A DNA stretch of 46,654 nt, from positions 1 to 46,654 of the forward strand of contig NZ_LZJK01000137.1 in assembly GCF_001667945.1 (NCBI RefSeq), given 5' to 3'. The stretch is from Mycolicibacter sinensis (GTDB lineage Bacteria > Actinomycetota > Actinomycetes > Mycobacteriales > Mycobacteriaceae). Shown here one piece after another: positions 8,461 to 16,273 of the stretch. Position 1 is the first letter of the stretch. The number at the start of each line of letters is the position of its first letter. Under the pieces are notes generated by a model. That model was given only the letters and a program-made list of their open reading frames with translations, had not been told where the DNA came from and made no database searches. The translations under genes and the position numbers were made by a program.

Positions 8461-8517
8461 GAGATCGACTTAATTGTCTTGTTTTACATCAGAGTCGTGC
8501 GGGGTGACCATGAACAA

Positions 8518-9717
8518 ATGACCCTCACCACTGAGTCCGCACCGGCGCGGCTGGACCGTCGTCTGGTGCTCGTCATGGCCCTGACGTCCGGCCTGGTGGT
8601 GGCCAACAGTTACTACGCGCAACCGCTGGTCGACACCATCGCCGGCCACTTCCACGCCTCGACCACCCGCGTCGGGCTGATCGTCACCGCAAGCCAGGTC
8701 GGCTATGCGATCGGCCTGGCGCTGCTGGTGCCGCTCGGTGACTTGCTGGAGCGACGCCGGTTGCTCACCTGGATGCTGGCCGGCACCTGCGTATGCCTGC
8801 TCGGGATGGCGTTTGCGCCGAGCTGGCCGGTGCTGGCCGTCGCCGCGGTGCTGGTCGGCTTGGGCTCGGTGGTGGGCCAGGTGCTGGTGCCGTTCGCCGC
8901 CACCCTGGCCCGCGACGACGAACGCGGCCAGGTCATCGGCAGCGTGATGACCGGACTGCTGCTGGGCATCCTGCTGTCTCGGGTGGTAGCCGGGTTGATC
9001 GCCGCGGTGGCTGGATGGCGGGCGGTGTTCGTCGTCGCGGCCGCCCTGATGCTGGTCGCCTGCGCACTGGTCCGCGCGCTGCCGCTGCACCCGCCCGCCG
9101 TCACGATGAGCTATGGCCGGTTGCTCGGCTCGGTCGTCGCGATCATCCGCGAGGAGCCGGTGCTGCGGCTGCGGATGGCCTACGGGATGCTCACCTACGC
9201 GTCCTTCGGGGTGTTCTGGACCAGCGTCGGGTTCATGCTCGCCGGCGGGATCTACCACTGGTCCGACGGGCAGATCGGGCTGTTCACCCTCTTCGGGGTG
9301 GCCGGGGCGCTAGCCGCCAAATTCGCCGGCGCGTTCGCCGACCAGGGCTATGCCCGTTGGCAGACCGGGGTTTTCACCGCCGTGACCGCGCTGAGCTTCC
9401 TGCTGCTGTGGGCCGGCCAGAGCCGGGTCGCCCTGCTCGCCGTCGGGGTGGCGTTGTTGGACTTGGGTATCCAGGGCACGCACATCAGCAACCAGAGTGT
9501 GTTCTATCCGCTGCGGCCGACGGCACGCAGCCGGCTCAACACGGCCTACATGACCGGCTACTTCACCGCCGGCTCGCTAGGCAGCGTGGCGTCGGCCGTC
9601 GTCTACGGGGCGTGGGGCTGGGGGGCGGTCTGCGTGCTCGGCGCCGTCTTCCCGGTCCTCGGCACACTGGTCTGGATCGGCGAGGTCTGGCCGCAGCGTT
9701 GCTACGCTCGCCGGTGA
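8518..9717 (+). CDS. MFS transporter (drug/metabolite exporter type)
   Basis: A 399-residue major-facilitator protein with about 12 membrane helices. The N-terminal half contains GLVVANSYYAQPLVDTIAGHF and the motif-A-like loop LVPLGDLLERRRLL between helices 2 and 3. The length suits DHA1 or arabinose-efflux-like exporters driven by the proton gradient. The ATG at 8518 is chosen because the family N-terminus begins shortly after; a TTG at 8479 is less likely. The divergent LysR gene is the likely regulator. The substrate is unknown. Confidence 0.9.
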   Translation: MTLTTESAPARLDRRLVLVMALTSGLVVANSYYAQPLVDTIAGHFHASTTRVGLIVTASQVGYAIGLALLVPLGDLLERRRLLTWMLAGTCVCLLGMAFAPSWPVLAVAAVLVGLGSVVGQVLVPFAATLARDDERGQVIGSVMTGLLLGILLSRVVAGLIAAVAGWRAVFVVAAALMLVACALVRALPLHPPAVTMSYGRLLGSVVAIIREEPVLRLRMAYGMLTYASFGVFWTSVGFMLAGGIYHWSDGQIGLFTLFGVAGALAAKFAGAFADQGYARWQTGVFTAVTALSFLLLWAGQSRVALLAVGVALLDLGIQGTHISNQSVFYPLRPTARSRLNTAYMTGYFTAGSLGSVASAVVYGAWGWGAVCVLGAVFPVLGTLVWIGEVWPQRCYARR

Positions 9718-9744
9718 ATCAGCGCCAGGCGGTAGGGAGCAAGG

Positions 9745-10068
9745 GTGATCTTCATCGTGGTCAAATTCCAGACCAAACCGGAGTGGGCCGAGCGCTGGCC
9801 GCAGCTGGTCGCGGAGTTCACTGAAGCCACCCGGGCCGAAGAAGGCAACCTGTGGTTCGAGTGGTCCCGCAGCCTGGACAACCCATGCGAATACGTGCTG
9901 GTCGAAGCGTTCCGCGACGGCGACGCCGGCAGTGCGCACGTCAACAGTGAGCACTTCACACGGGCGATGGCCGTCATGCCGCAGGCGCTGGTGTCGACGC
10001 CGAAGATCATCAGCCAGCAACTCGACGCCACGGACTGGTCGCGGATGGGCGAACTGACCGTCGACTAG
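9745..10068 (+). CDS. Antibiotic biosynthesis monooxygenase (ABM) domain protein
   Basis: A 107-residue dimeric alpha-beta barrel protein of the ABM type (quinol monooxygenase or haem-degradation-like fold). The start MIFIVVKFQTKPEWAERW and the middle EGNLWFEWSRSLDNPCEYVLVEAFRD are typical. Length and position match Rv1117 of M. tuberculosis (from memory). It starts at a GTG at 9745 with the purine-rich AGGGAGCAAGG just upstream. The stop overlaps the convergent YiiX-like gene. The real substrate is unknown. Confidence 0.85.
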   Translation: MIFIVVKFQTKPEWAERWPQLVAEFTEATRAEEGNLWFEWSRSLDNPCEYVLVEAFRDGDAGSAHVNSEHFTRAMAVMPQALVSTPKIISQQLDATDWSRMGELTVD

Positions 10069-10769
10069 GCCACGACGACGATCTCGCGGCCCAGGTGGTA
10101 GCCGCGGGTCAGCGGCAGGATGTCGCCGCTCCAAAACGACCCCGGGTCGAACCAGTTCGAGCTCTTGTCGGTCGACAGCAGTCCCATCTCCTGGTAGGTG
10201 ATGGCCACCGTCTCGGCGCAGTAGGCGGTTTGCAGCGCGACCTTGCTTCGGTGCGCCTTGCGGCGCCGGGTGGCTTCGCGGACCTTGCGGTCCAGCACCG
10301 GAATTCCGCGGGTCCAGTCCGCCGCGGTCGGCAAGCGGCCGCGGAGCCAGCGGCCGGTCAGCCGGGCCGTGGTAGGAAACGCGGTGCCGTCCATCCGGGC
10401 GATCACCTGCAGCAGTCGGTCTTCTTGTTCGCGGGTGACGGTTCCACTGAGCTGACGGAACCAGCAGCGCTGCTGATAGCGGCCCATCCACTGTTCGACC
10501 GCGGCCCGGGCATCGTTGAGCTGCACCCCTCGGTGGAAGGTGGCGGTCCAGAAGTCGAGCAGCTTGTCGCCGAGTTCGGCATGCCAGAGCAGTGGGGGCA
10601 GGTCGTCGAGGGCGACCGTCATGCCGACGTGGTTCACCGGGGCGTTGGACAGGGTCTGGATGGCGCGGTCGGGGCCGGAGCGGCCGCGGAACAGCCAGAT
10701 GTCGCCGGTGCGCGTTTCGCCCAGCGCACGCTCCAACGTCACGGAGTGTTCGTCCACGCTCAGCACCAT
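10065..10769 (-). CDS. YiiX/YaeF-like permuted NlpC/P60 protein (Rv1118c-like)
   Basis: A 234-residue protein with the features of the permuted papain-like NlpC/P60 group. It has an early strand GDIWLFRG (about 22-29), the catalytic His as NHVGM (His47) and a late nucleophile YCAETVA (Cys184), the reverse of the usual Cys-His order. Members are thought to be amidases or acyl-hydrolases acting on lipids or peptides. No signal peptide or membrane segment is seen, so it is probably cytoplasmic. The ATG at 10769 is only 5 bp from the divergent start of the microprotein gene, so the promoters must lie inside the neighbouring coding regions. Confidence 0.72.
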   Translation of the reverse strand: MVLSVDEHSVTLERALGETRTGDIWLFRGRSGPDRAIQTLSNAPVNHVGMTVALDDLPPLLWHAELGDKLLDFWTATFHRGVQLNDARAAVEQWMGRYQQRCWFRQLSGTVTREQEDRLLQVIARMDGTAFPTTARLTGRWLRGRLPTAADWTRGIPVLDRKVREATRRRKAHRSKVALQTAYCAETVAITYQEMGLLSTDKSSNWFDPGSFWSGDILPLTRGYHLGREIVVVA

Positions 10770-10774
10770 AAAGT

Positions 10775-10942
10775 GTGAGCGTGCGCAGCATCTGGAAATG
10801 GATCGGCCTGGCGGGCGTGGTCGGGGTGGCCGCCGGGGGAGTGCTGGTGGCGCGGGATCAGCGCCGCCGACGGGCCTACACCCCCGACGAGGTCCGCGCC
10901 CGGCTGCATCAGCGGCTGGCCGAGGCCGGCGACTCGGTCTAG
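10775..10942 (+). CDS. 55-residue membrane microprotein
   Basis: A short gene starting at GTG 10775 (a second GTG two codons on at 10781). It encodes an N-terminal hydrophobic helix (WIGLAGVVGVAAGGVLVA, about residues 9-26), then RDQRRRR, and a helical tail YTPDEVRARLHQRLAEAG. This TM plus positive-inside plus amphipathic tail pattern strongly suggests a real protein, similar to small conserved hypothetical proteins of mycobacteria. The stop overlaps the stop of the convergent cyclase gene. Function is unknown; it might associate with the adjacent membrane cyclase, but that is inference. Confidence 0.7.
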   Translation: MSVRSIWKWIGLAGVVGVAAGGVLVARDQRRRRAYTPDEVRARLHQRLAEAGDSV

Positions 10943-11763
10943 TCGGCGACGGCGACCGCGTAGAGGCGGTGGGTGCCGGCGAAGCCCTTCAACTCGGCGT
11001 CGCGGCCGGCGCCGACAGCGATGTCGTCGCACTCCTTGACCGCCTCGCGAACTGGGCCGCTGATGAGGATCTGGGCGCCGTCGGCGGCGGCGGCCACCCG
11101 CGCGGCCATCGCCACGTTACGCCCGAACAAGTCGTCGCCGCGGCGCACCGAGCGGCCCATGTGCACTCCGATGCGGACCCGGATCGGGTGCGCCGGTTTG
11201 CGGCCGCGCCGCTGCTGCAGTGCCCGTTGGATATCGATGGCGCAGCGCACCGCCTGCTCGGGCTCCGCGAACGCGATCATGTAGCCGTCGCCCTGGTTCT
11301 TGACCACATGACCGCCGCGCACGCGGACCGTGCGTTGCACCATCTCGTCGTGCCGAGCGATCAGCTTCACCCAGGCCCGATCGCCGATGCGTTCGTTCAG
11401 CGCGGTGGACTCCTCGATGTCGGTGAACAAGATCACCACGTGCCCGTCCGGGGTGAGCCGGGCCAGGTCGGGGCGTTCCACCTCGGCCCAGTCGGCGAGG
11501 TCCTCGATCGATGAGCGTACGGCCGCCCCGAATCCCTGCTTGCGCACCAGGTTCGCGGTCTGCCATACGGTTTTGACGGCCTCCCGACCGCCGGTCAAGA
11601 GCAGGTTGCGAGTGTCGACCCGCTGTCGCAACGCCTCGGCCTCGGCGCGGGCCCCGCGCAACTGTCGGCTCAACACCACCACAGCGACGGCTTCGCCGAC
11701 GACCACCGCCGCCAGCGCACCGACCACGAGCAGCGTCGGCGTCAGCCACCCGATCCCGAACAT
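10939..11763 (-). CDS. Membrane-anchored class III adenylate cyclase
   Basis: A 274-residue cyclase making cAMP from ATP. One N-terminal membrane helix (residues 8-32) is followed by a coiled-coil-like linker (35-50) and a helical segment. The cyclase homology domain (about 107-270) contains metal-binding Asp115 in LFTDIEEST and Asp159 in KNQGDGY, and adenine-selecting Lys155 and Asp211. Arg222 of the transition-state pair is present, but the position expected to be Asn reads Ala218 (FGRNVAMAAR). It occupies the syntenic position of Rv1120c, which is truncated in M. tuberculosis (from memory), so this looks like the intact ancestor. Activity may be altered by the Ala. Confidence 0.9.
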   Translation of the reverse strand: MFGIGWLTPTLLVVGALAAVVVGEAVAVVVLSRQLRGARAEAEALRQRVDTRNLLLTGGREAVKTVWQTANLVRKQGFGAAVRSSIEDLADWAEVERPDLARLTPDGHVVILFTDIEESTALNERIGDRAWVKLIARHDEMVQRTVRVRGGHVVKNQGDGYMIAFAEPEQAVRCAIDIQRALQQRRGRKPAHPIRVRIGVHMGRSVRRGDDLFGRNVAMAARVAAAADGAQILISGPVREAVKECDDIAVGAGRDAELKGFAGTHRLYAVAVAD

Positions 11764-12612
11764 TCAGCCGGACACGAACTCGACGACGGCCGCGCTGAAG
11801 GCATCGTTGTCGTCACCGGCCGCGGTGTGCCCGGCCTCGGACAATTCGACGAAACGCGCATGAGGAACCTTGGCCAGGAAGTCTTGAACACCGTGGGCGC
11901 TGACCACGTCGGAGAGCTTGCCCCGGATCAGCAGGATCGGGATCTGCAGGCCGATAGCGGCCGCCTCGATCTTCTCGGTGCGCAGCGCCGGATCGTCCCC
12001 GGGTTTGGTCATCAACGCCGGATCCCAGTGCCAGTACCAGCGGCCCTCCCGGAATCGTAGGTTCTTCTTCAGCCCTTCGGGACTGCGCGGTTTGGTCCGG
12101 TGCGGCAGGTACTCCGCCACCGCGTCGGCGGCCTGCTCAAGCGAGTCGAAGCCGTCGATGTGGCTGAACATGAAGTCGCGGATCCGAGCGCTGCCCTGCT
12201 TCTCGTAGCGCGGCACCACATCGACCAGCACCAGCTTGACCACCCGCTGCGGGCCGAGCTGATCGGCGACCAGGATCCCGGTCAACCCGCCCATGCTCGC
12301 CCCGATCAGCACCACCGGCCGGCCGATCGCGTCGATCACCGCACCGGCATCGGCGGCCAGCATCTCGATGGCGTAGTCGGCGCCGGGCGCGCGGTCACTG
12401 TCGCCGTGGCCGCGGGTGTCGAGCGCGACAACGTGATAGCCCCGGTCGGCCAGGATCTGACCGGTCTTATGCCAGGAGTGCCGATTCTGGCCGCCCCCGT
12501 GCAGCATCACGATCGTCGGGGCGGCGTCAGCAGCGACACCCCGGTTCCATTCGTCGGCGACCAGCGTGACGCCGCCGACGCCGTCGAATTCGACGGTCTG
12601 GGCTGTGCTCAT
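11764..12612 (-). CDS. bpoB: Alpha/beta hydrolase (non-haem peroxidase-like, BpoB)
   Basis: A 282-residue alpha/beta hydrolase. The oxyanion-hole region is MLHGGGQNRHSW, the nucleophile elbow is GASMGG (Ser107) and the catalytic His lies in EAGHTAAGD (His262), so the triad is complete. It is syntenic with Rv1123c (bpoB, from memory). Bromoperoxidase labels in this family are historical; esterase or C-C hydrolase activity is equally likely. The ATG at 12612 is used. The open frame continues to 12822, but that part would overlap the divergent gene and lacks the fold. Its stop directly abuts the cyclase start (11763), so the two may form an operon. Confidence 0.85.
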   Translation of the reverse strand: MSTAQTVEFDGVGGVTLVADEWNRGVAADAAPTIVMLHGGGQNRHSWHKTGQILADRGYHVVALDTRGHGDSDRAPGADYAIEMLAADAGAVIDAIGRPVVLIGASMGGLTGILVADQLGPQRVVKLVLVDVVPRYEKQGSARIRDFMFSHIDGFDSLEQAADAVAEYLPHRTKPRSPEGLKKNLRFREGRWYWHWDPALMTKPGDDPALRTEKIEAAAIGLQIPILLIRGKLSDVVSAHGVQDFLAKVPHARFVELSEAGHTAAGDDNDAFSAAVVEFVSG

Positions 12613-12637
12613 CAGGAGATGGTAGACAGAGTGAATC

Positions 12638-13141
12638 ATGGAGGGTGAAGACATCGCCGACGCCGGGCAGCGTCGGGCACTGATTGCGGGTCTGATCGGG
12701 GTGGTGATTTCGGCGGGCCTGCTCGGCTGGCTCGGTTTCCGTGCCGAGGCGGCCCACAGCGCCGCCACGCACCGGGAGATGTTCCTCCAGGCGGCCCGCC
12801 GGACGGCGCTCGACCTCACCACGGTCGACTACCAAGACCCCCAGGGTGATGTGCAGCGCGTCCTGGATTCGGCGACCGGCGAGTTCTACGAGCGGTTTGC
12901 CAAGCGGGCCCCGTTGCTGATCGAGACGGTCACCCGAGAGCGCTCGCAGGCGGTCAGCGCGGTGAGCGAGGCGGGTCTGGAATGGCAGTCCGGGGACGAG
13001 GCGCAGGTGCTGGTGGCCATCAGCGTCGCGTCAAAGCATCTGGGCGGTCTCGATCTGCGGCCGCATGAGCTGCGGATGCGGCTGACGGTGCAGCGGATGG
13101 GCAAGCAGGCCAAGGTTTCCGACGTCGAGTACGTGACATGA
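12638..13141 (+). CDS. Mce-associated-type membrane protein 1
   Basis: A 167-residue protein with a cytoplasmic N-terminus, one membrane helix (about residues 13-33) and an NTF2-like outer domain of about 110 residues: REMFLQAARRTALDLTTVDYQDPQGDVQRVLDSATGEFYERF. This is the arrangement of Mce-associated (Mas) proteins, which accompany lipid importers of the Mce type, and of VirB8-like folds. It overlaps the next gene by 4 bases (ATGA), and the two proteins are alike in design, probably a heteromeric pair. No Mce transporter is near; neighbours are hydrolases. Confidence 0.8.
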   Translation: MEGEDIADAGQRRALIAGLIGVVISAGLLGWLGFRAEAAHSAATHREMFLQAARRTALDLTTVDYQDPQGDVQRVLDSATGEFYERFAKRAPLLIETVTRERSQAVSAVSEAGLEWQSGDEAQVLVAISVASKHLGGLDLRPHELRMRLTVQRMGKQAKVSDVEYVT

Positions 13142-13611
13142 GGCGGCTGGTCTACGGGGTGCTGCCGGGGCTGATCCTGGCCATGACGGCAGCGGCCGGG
13201 TGGTTGAAGTGGTACGAGGGGTCAATCCGCGCCGACGAAGCAGCCAATGCCGAAACCATCAGGGCAGCAACCGAATACACGATCCGGATACTGTCGTTTA
13301 CCCCCGACACCATCGAGCGCGACCTGGCCGGTGCGCAGCAGTCGATGACCGCCGGCTTCCGGGCGGAGTTCGCGGCGCGGGCCCGCGAGCAGATCATCCC
13401 CGACGCCCAGGCGCGCAAGGTCACCGCGATAGCCGAAGTTCCCGGAGCGGCGTCGGTATGGGCCACCCGCGATCACGCCGCGGTGCTGGTCTTCGCCGAC
13501 CGCGTCGTCACGGTGGGATCGGCCGAGCCGGCCGAGGTCGCATCGAGCTACCGGGTGGCATTGGACAAAGTCGACGGCCGGTGGCTCGTCGCGGATTTCG
13601 AGCCGGTCTGA
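13138..13611 (+). CDS. Mce-associated-type membrane protein 2
   Basis: A 157-residue partner of the preceding gene. One membrane helix lies at residues 4-22. The outer domain begins ADEAANAETIRAATEYTIRILSF and ends VALDKVDGRWLVADFEPV, the typical Mas/NTF2-like ending. The start ATG at 13138 overlaps the upstream stop (ATGA), which implies translational coupling. It is followed after 10 bp by the epoxide-hydrolase-like gene, so the three to four genes form one operon. The role is inferred from the fold only; it may stabilise a membrane or envelope complex. Confidence 0.78.
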   Translation: MRRLVYGVLPGLILAMTAAAGWLKWYEGSIRADEAANAETIRAATEYTIRILSFTPDTIERDLAGAQQSMTAGFRAEFAARAREQIIPDAQARKVTAIAEVPGAASVWATRDHAAVLVFADRVVTVGSAEPAEVASSYRVALDKVDGRWLVADFEPV

Positions 13612-13621
13612 GGGGTGGACG

Positions 13622-14512
13622 ATGAGTGAACCGCGGTGGATCGACGTGACGGTACCCCCGGTGGCACTCAAGGCGCTGAGCTGGGGAGAGCCGGGCAACC
13701 CGGTCGCGTTGTGTCTGCACGGATTTCCCGACACCCCCTACGGCTGGCGGCGGGTGGCGCCCCGACTGGCCGCGGCCGGCTGGCATGTGGTGGCGCCGTT
13801 CATGCGGGGGTACGCCCCGTCGTCGATCCCCGACGACGGCAGCTACCACGTCGGGGCGTTGATGGACGACGCGCTGCGGGTCTACGACACCGTGGGCGGG
13901 ACCGGACGCGATGTGGTGATCGGTCACGACTGGGGCGCGCTCACGGCCACCGGCTTGGCCGCCCTGCCCGACAGCCCGTTCGCCAAGGCGGTGATCATGT
14001 CGGTGCCCCCGCCGGCGGCGCTTCGCGCGGTGGGGGCAGCGGACGGGATCGTTCTGGCCGGCCATCTGCCGGCGCAGCTGGTGCGTAGCGGGTACATCGG
14101 CTACTTCCAACTGCCGTGGCTGCCGGATCGGTCCGCCTCGTGGGTGCTGCCGCGGCTATGGCGGCGCTGGTCACCCGGTTATGACGCCGAGGAGGATCTG
14201 CGGCACGTCGACGCGGCGATCGGGACGCCGGAGGGCTGGCGGGCGGCGCTGGGACCGTACCGGGCCCTGCGCAGTGTGCAGGTGCCGGACCGCTACGCCG
14301 ATCTGCACCGGCACTGGCTGCAGCTGCCGCGGTTGCCGATCCTGTACCTGCACGGGCGCACCGACGGCTGCATGTCACCGGCCTTCACCCGATGGGTGGG
14401 CCCGGCACTGGCGGACGGCAGTACCGCGGCCGTGATCGAGCATGCCGGGCATTTCCTGCAACTCGAGCAGCCCGACGAGGTGGCCGAGCGGGTGCTGCAA
14501 TTTCTGACCTGA
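13622..14512 (+). CDS. ephC: Epoxide hydrolase-like alpha/beta hydrolase (EphC-like)
   Basis: A 296-residue alpha/beta hydrolase. HGFPDTPYGW at 33-42 supplies the HGxP oxyanion motif, and GHDWGAL gives an Asp nucleophile (Asp103) rather than Ser, the mark of epoxide hydrolases and dehalogenases. The catalytic His is His277 in EHAGHFLQLE. The reaction would be opening of an epoxide to a diol through an ester intermediate. Synteny matches Rv1124 (ephC, from memory). The stop overlaps the start of the next gene (TGATG), so expression is coupled. The physiological substrate is unknown, likely lipid-derived. Confidence 0.85.
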   Translation: MSEPRWIDVTVPPVALKALSWGEPGNPVALCLHGFPDTPYGWRRVAPRLAAAGWHVVAPFMRGYAPSSIPDDGSYHVGALMDDALRVYDTVGGTGRDVVIGHDWGALTATGLAALPDSPFAKAVIMSVPPPAALRAVGAADGIVLAGHLPAQLVRSGYIGYFQLPWLPDRSASWVLPRLWRRWSPGYDAEEDLRHVDAAIGTPEGWRAALGPYRALRSVQVPDRYADLHRHWLQLPRLPILYLHGRTDGCMSPAFTRWVGPALADGSTAAVIEHAGHFLQLEQPDEVAERVLQFLT

Positions 14513-15750
14513 TGCGCGGGCGCCGGATGGCCGCGGTCGACGCGCAGTTCTACTGGATGTCGGCGAAGATCCCCAGCGACCAGTTCCTGCTCTACGCCTT
14601 CGCCGGGGTGCCGGCCGACCTCGACGGCGCCATCGCGGAACTGCTCGCCCGGGCCCGGCAGAGCCCGGACCTGAGCATGCGGGTCCAGGACGCCGGTGCA
14701 CTGCGCTACCCGCGGTGGGTGCCGACGCTGGACCACCTTGGCGCAGTGCGGCATCGGGCCCGCGACGACAGCTGGGCCGGTTGCCTGGACGCGGTGGTGC
14801 AGCTCATCGACGACCAGCTCGACGCCCGGGCGGCACCGTGGCGACTGCACGTGTTCGCTCCGGTGCACGACATCCCCGGCCACCGCGAAGCGGGCACGGT
14901 GGCGGTGCTGCAGATCGCCCATGCCCTCGCCGACGGTGGCCGGGCCTCGGCGCTGGCGGCGTGGCTGTTCGGGCGCGCAACGCCGGTGAGCGCGGTGGAC
15001 GCCCCGGTGCGCGGTTTTCTGCCCTGGCGCGCTGTCGCCGCGGCCCGTACGCACCGCGCACGCGTCGACGACACCGCAGCCGGGCTGTTGCCGCCTCCGG
15101 TCGGAGACCGGCCGCTGCTGGCCACCAACAACCGGCCCGCCGGGGCCCGCGCAGTGCGCACCCTGGTGCGCCGCCGTGACGAACTGGGTGGGCCCACCGT
15201 CACCGTGGCGGTGCTGTCGGCGGTGTCCGCGGCGCTGTCGCAGTATCTCGATGGGCAATGCGATGCCCTGGGCGCCGAGGTGCCGATGGCCAAGGCGGGT
15301 ATTCGGCTGGCGCATAACCATTTCGGCAACATCCCGGTCGGGCTGTATCCGGATCTGGGCGGCGAGGCCCGCCGTGAACGGATCTGTACCGACCTTGCCG
15401 GCGGCCGGCGTCGGGCGGCGCATCCGGCCACGGCGGCCGCCGACCGGGCGTTCGCGGCGACCCCGGCGGCGCTGCTGCGCTGGGGTGTCGAAAAGTTCGA
15501 CGCGCAGGCCCGGCCGGTGCGGGTAACCGGCAACACCGTGGTGTCCAGCGTGTACCGGGGTGCGGCGGACCTGCGCTTCGGTACCGCGCCGGTGCTGTTG
15601 ACCGCCGGGTTTCCCGCGCTGTCCCCGGCGATGGGTCTCACCCACGGCGTCCACGGCATCGGCGACACGGTGGTGATCAGCGTGCACGCCGCCGAATCGG
15701 CGATCAGCGAAATCGACGTATACCTACGATTACTGGATGCGTCATTGTAG
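14512..15750 (+). CDS. Condensation-fold acyltransferase (WS/DGAT-like, Rv1125-like)
   Basis: A 412-residue protein of the CoA-dependent acyltransferase or condensation fold. The key motif is HALADGG (His137, Asp141), the HxxxDG active-site signature shared by wax ester synthase/DGAT and nonribosomal condensation enzymes. The C-terminal half includes VTVAVLSAVSAALSQYLDG and NHFGNIPVGLYPD. The length is close to Rv1125 at the syntenic place (from memory). The start ATG at 14512 overlaps the ephC stop. It probably transfers acyl groups in lipid metabolism, perhaps on the product of the hydrolase next door; both points are inference. Confidence 0.75.
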   Translation: MRGRRMAAVDAQFYWMSAKIPSDQFLLYAFAGVPADLDGAIAELLARARQSPDLSMRVQDAGALRYPRWVPTLDHLGAVRHRARDDSWAGCLDAVVQLIDDQLDARAAPWRLHVFAPVHDIPGHREAGTVAVLQIAHALADGGRASALAAWLFGRATPVSAVDAPVRGFLPWRAVAAARTHRARVDDTAAGLLPPPVGDRPLLATNNRPAGARAVRTLVRRRDELGGPTVTVAVLSAVSAALSQYLDGQCDALGAEVPMAKAGIRLAHNHFGNIPVGLYPDLGGEARRERICTDLAGGRRRAAHPATAAADRAFAATPAALLRWGVEKFDAQARPVRVTGNTVVSSVYRGAADLRFGTAPVLLTAGFPALSPAMGLTHGVHGIGDTVVISVHAAESAISEIDVYLRLLDASL

Positions 15751-15760
15751 GTTCGGGCAC

Positions 15761-16273
15761 ATGGTTACTGCTGCTGATGTTGCCCTGCTGATCCTGCGCC
15801 TGGTGCTGGGCGTGACCCTGGCGGCGCACGGTTTCAACAAGTTCTTCGGCGGGGGCCGCATCCCGGGCACCGCAGGGTGGTTCGAGAGCATCGGGATGAA
15901 GTTCGGCAAATTCCAGGCGGTAACGGCGGCCAGTGCCGAGGTCGCGGCCGGGCTGGGATTGGCCGCCGGGCTGCTCACCCCGATCGCGGCCGCCGGGTTC
16001 GTCGCGCTGATGTCGGTCGCGGTGTGGACCGTGCACCGCGCCAACGGCTTCTTCGTGCTCAGCGAGGGCTGGGAGTACAACCTGGTGCTGGCCACCGGCG
16101 CCGTCGTGGTGGCGATGCTCGGGCCGGGCCGGCTGAGCCTGGATCACCAGATCTTCTGCCGCTGTTGGCTCAACGGCTGGGCGGGTCTGGCGATCTCGCT
16201 CGGGCTGGGACTGGCCGGTGCGGTCGGCCAGCTGCTCCTGTTCTACCGGCCGCCGGCCGTGACCGGCGAGTAG
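15761..16273 (+). CDS. DoxX family membrane protein
   Basis: A 170-residue protein with four to five membrane helices. The first contains LLILRLVLGVTLAAHGFNKFFGG, the DoxX signature region, followed by GTAGWFESIGMKFGKFQAVTAASAEVAAGLGLAAGLL. DoxX proteins in mycobacteria take part in a membrane oxidoreductase complex with superoxide dismutase and a thiol partner, but many members have no known role. The ATG at 15761 is preferred; an ATG at 15737 would overlap the preceding gene. Convergent with prpR, with a 31-bp overlap of the 3' ends. Confidence 0.85.
   Translation: MVTAADVALLILRLVLGVTLAAHGFNKFFGGGRIPGTAGWFESIGMKFGKFQAVTAASAEVAAGLGLAAGLLTPIAAAGFVALMSVAVWTVHRANGFFVLSEGWEYNLVLATGAVVVAMLGPGRLSLDHQIFCRCWLNGWAGLAISLGLGLAGAVGQLLLFYRPPAVTGE

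Noticed and set aside
12613..12822. N-terminal extension of the BpoB-like hydrolase
   Set aside because: Would overlap the divergent Mas-type gene by nearly 200 bp and adds no hydrolase sequence.
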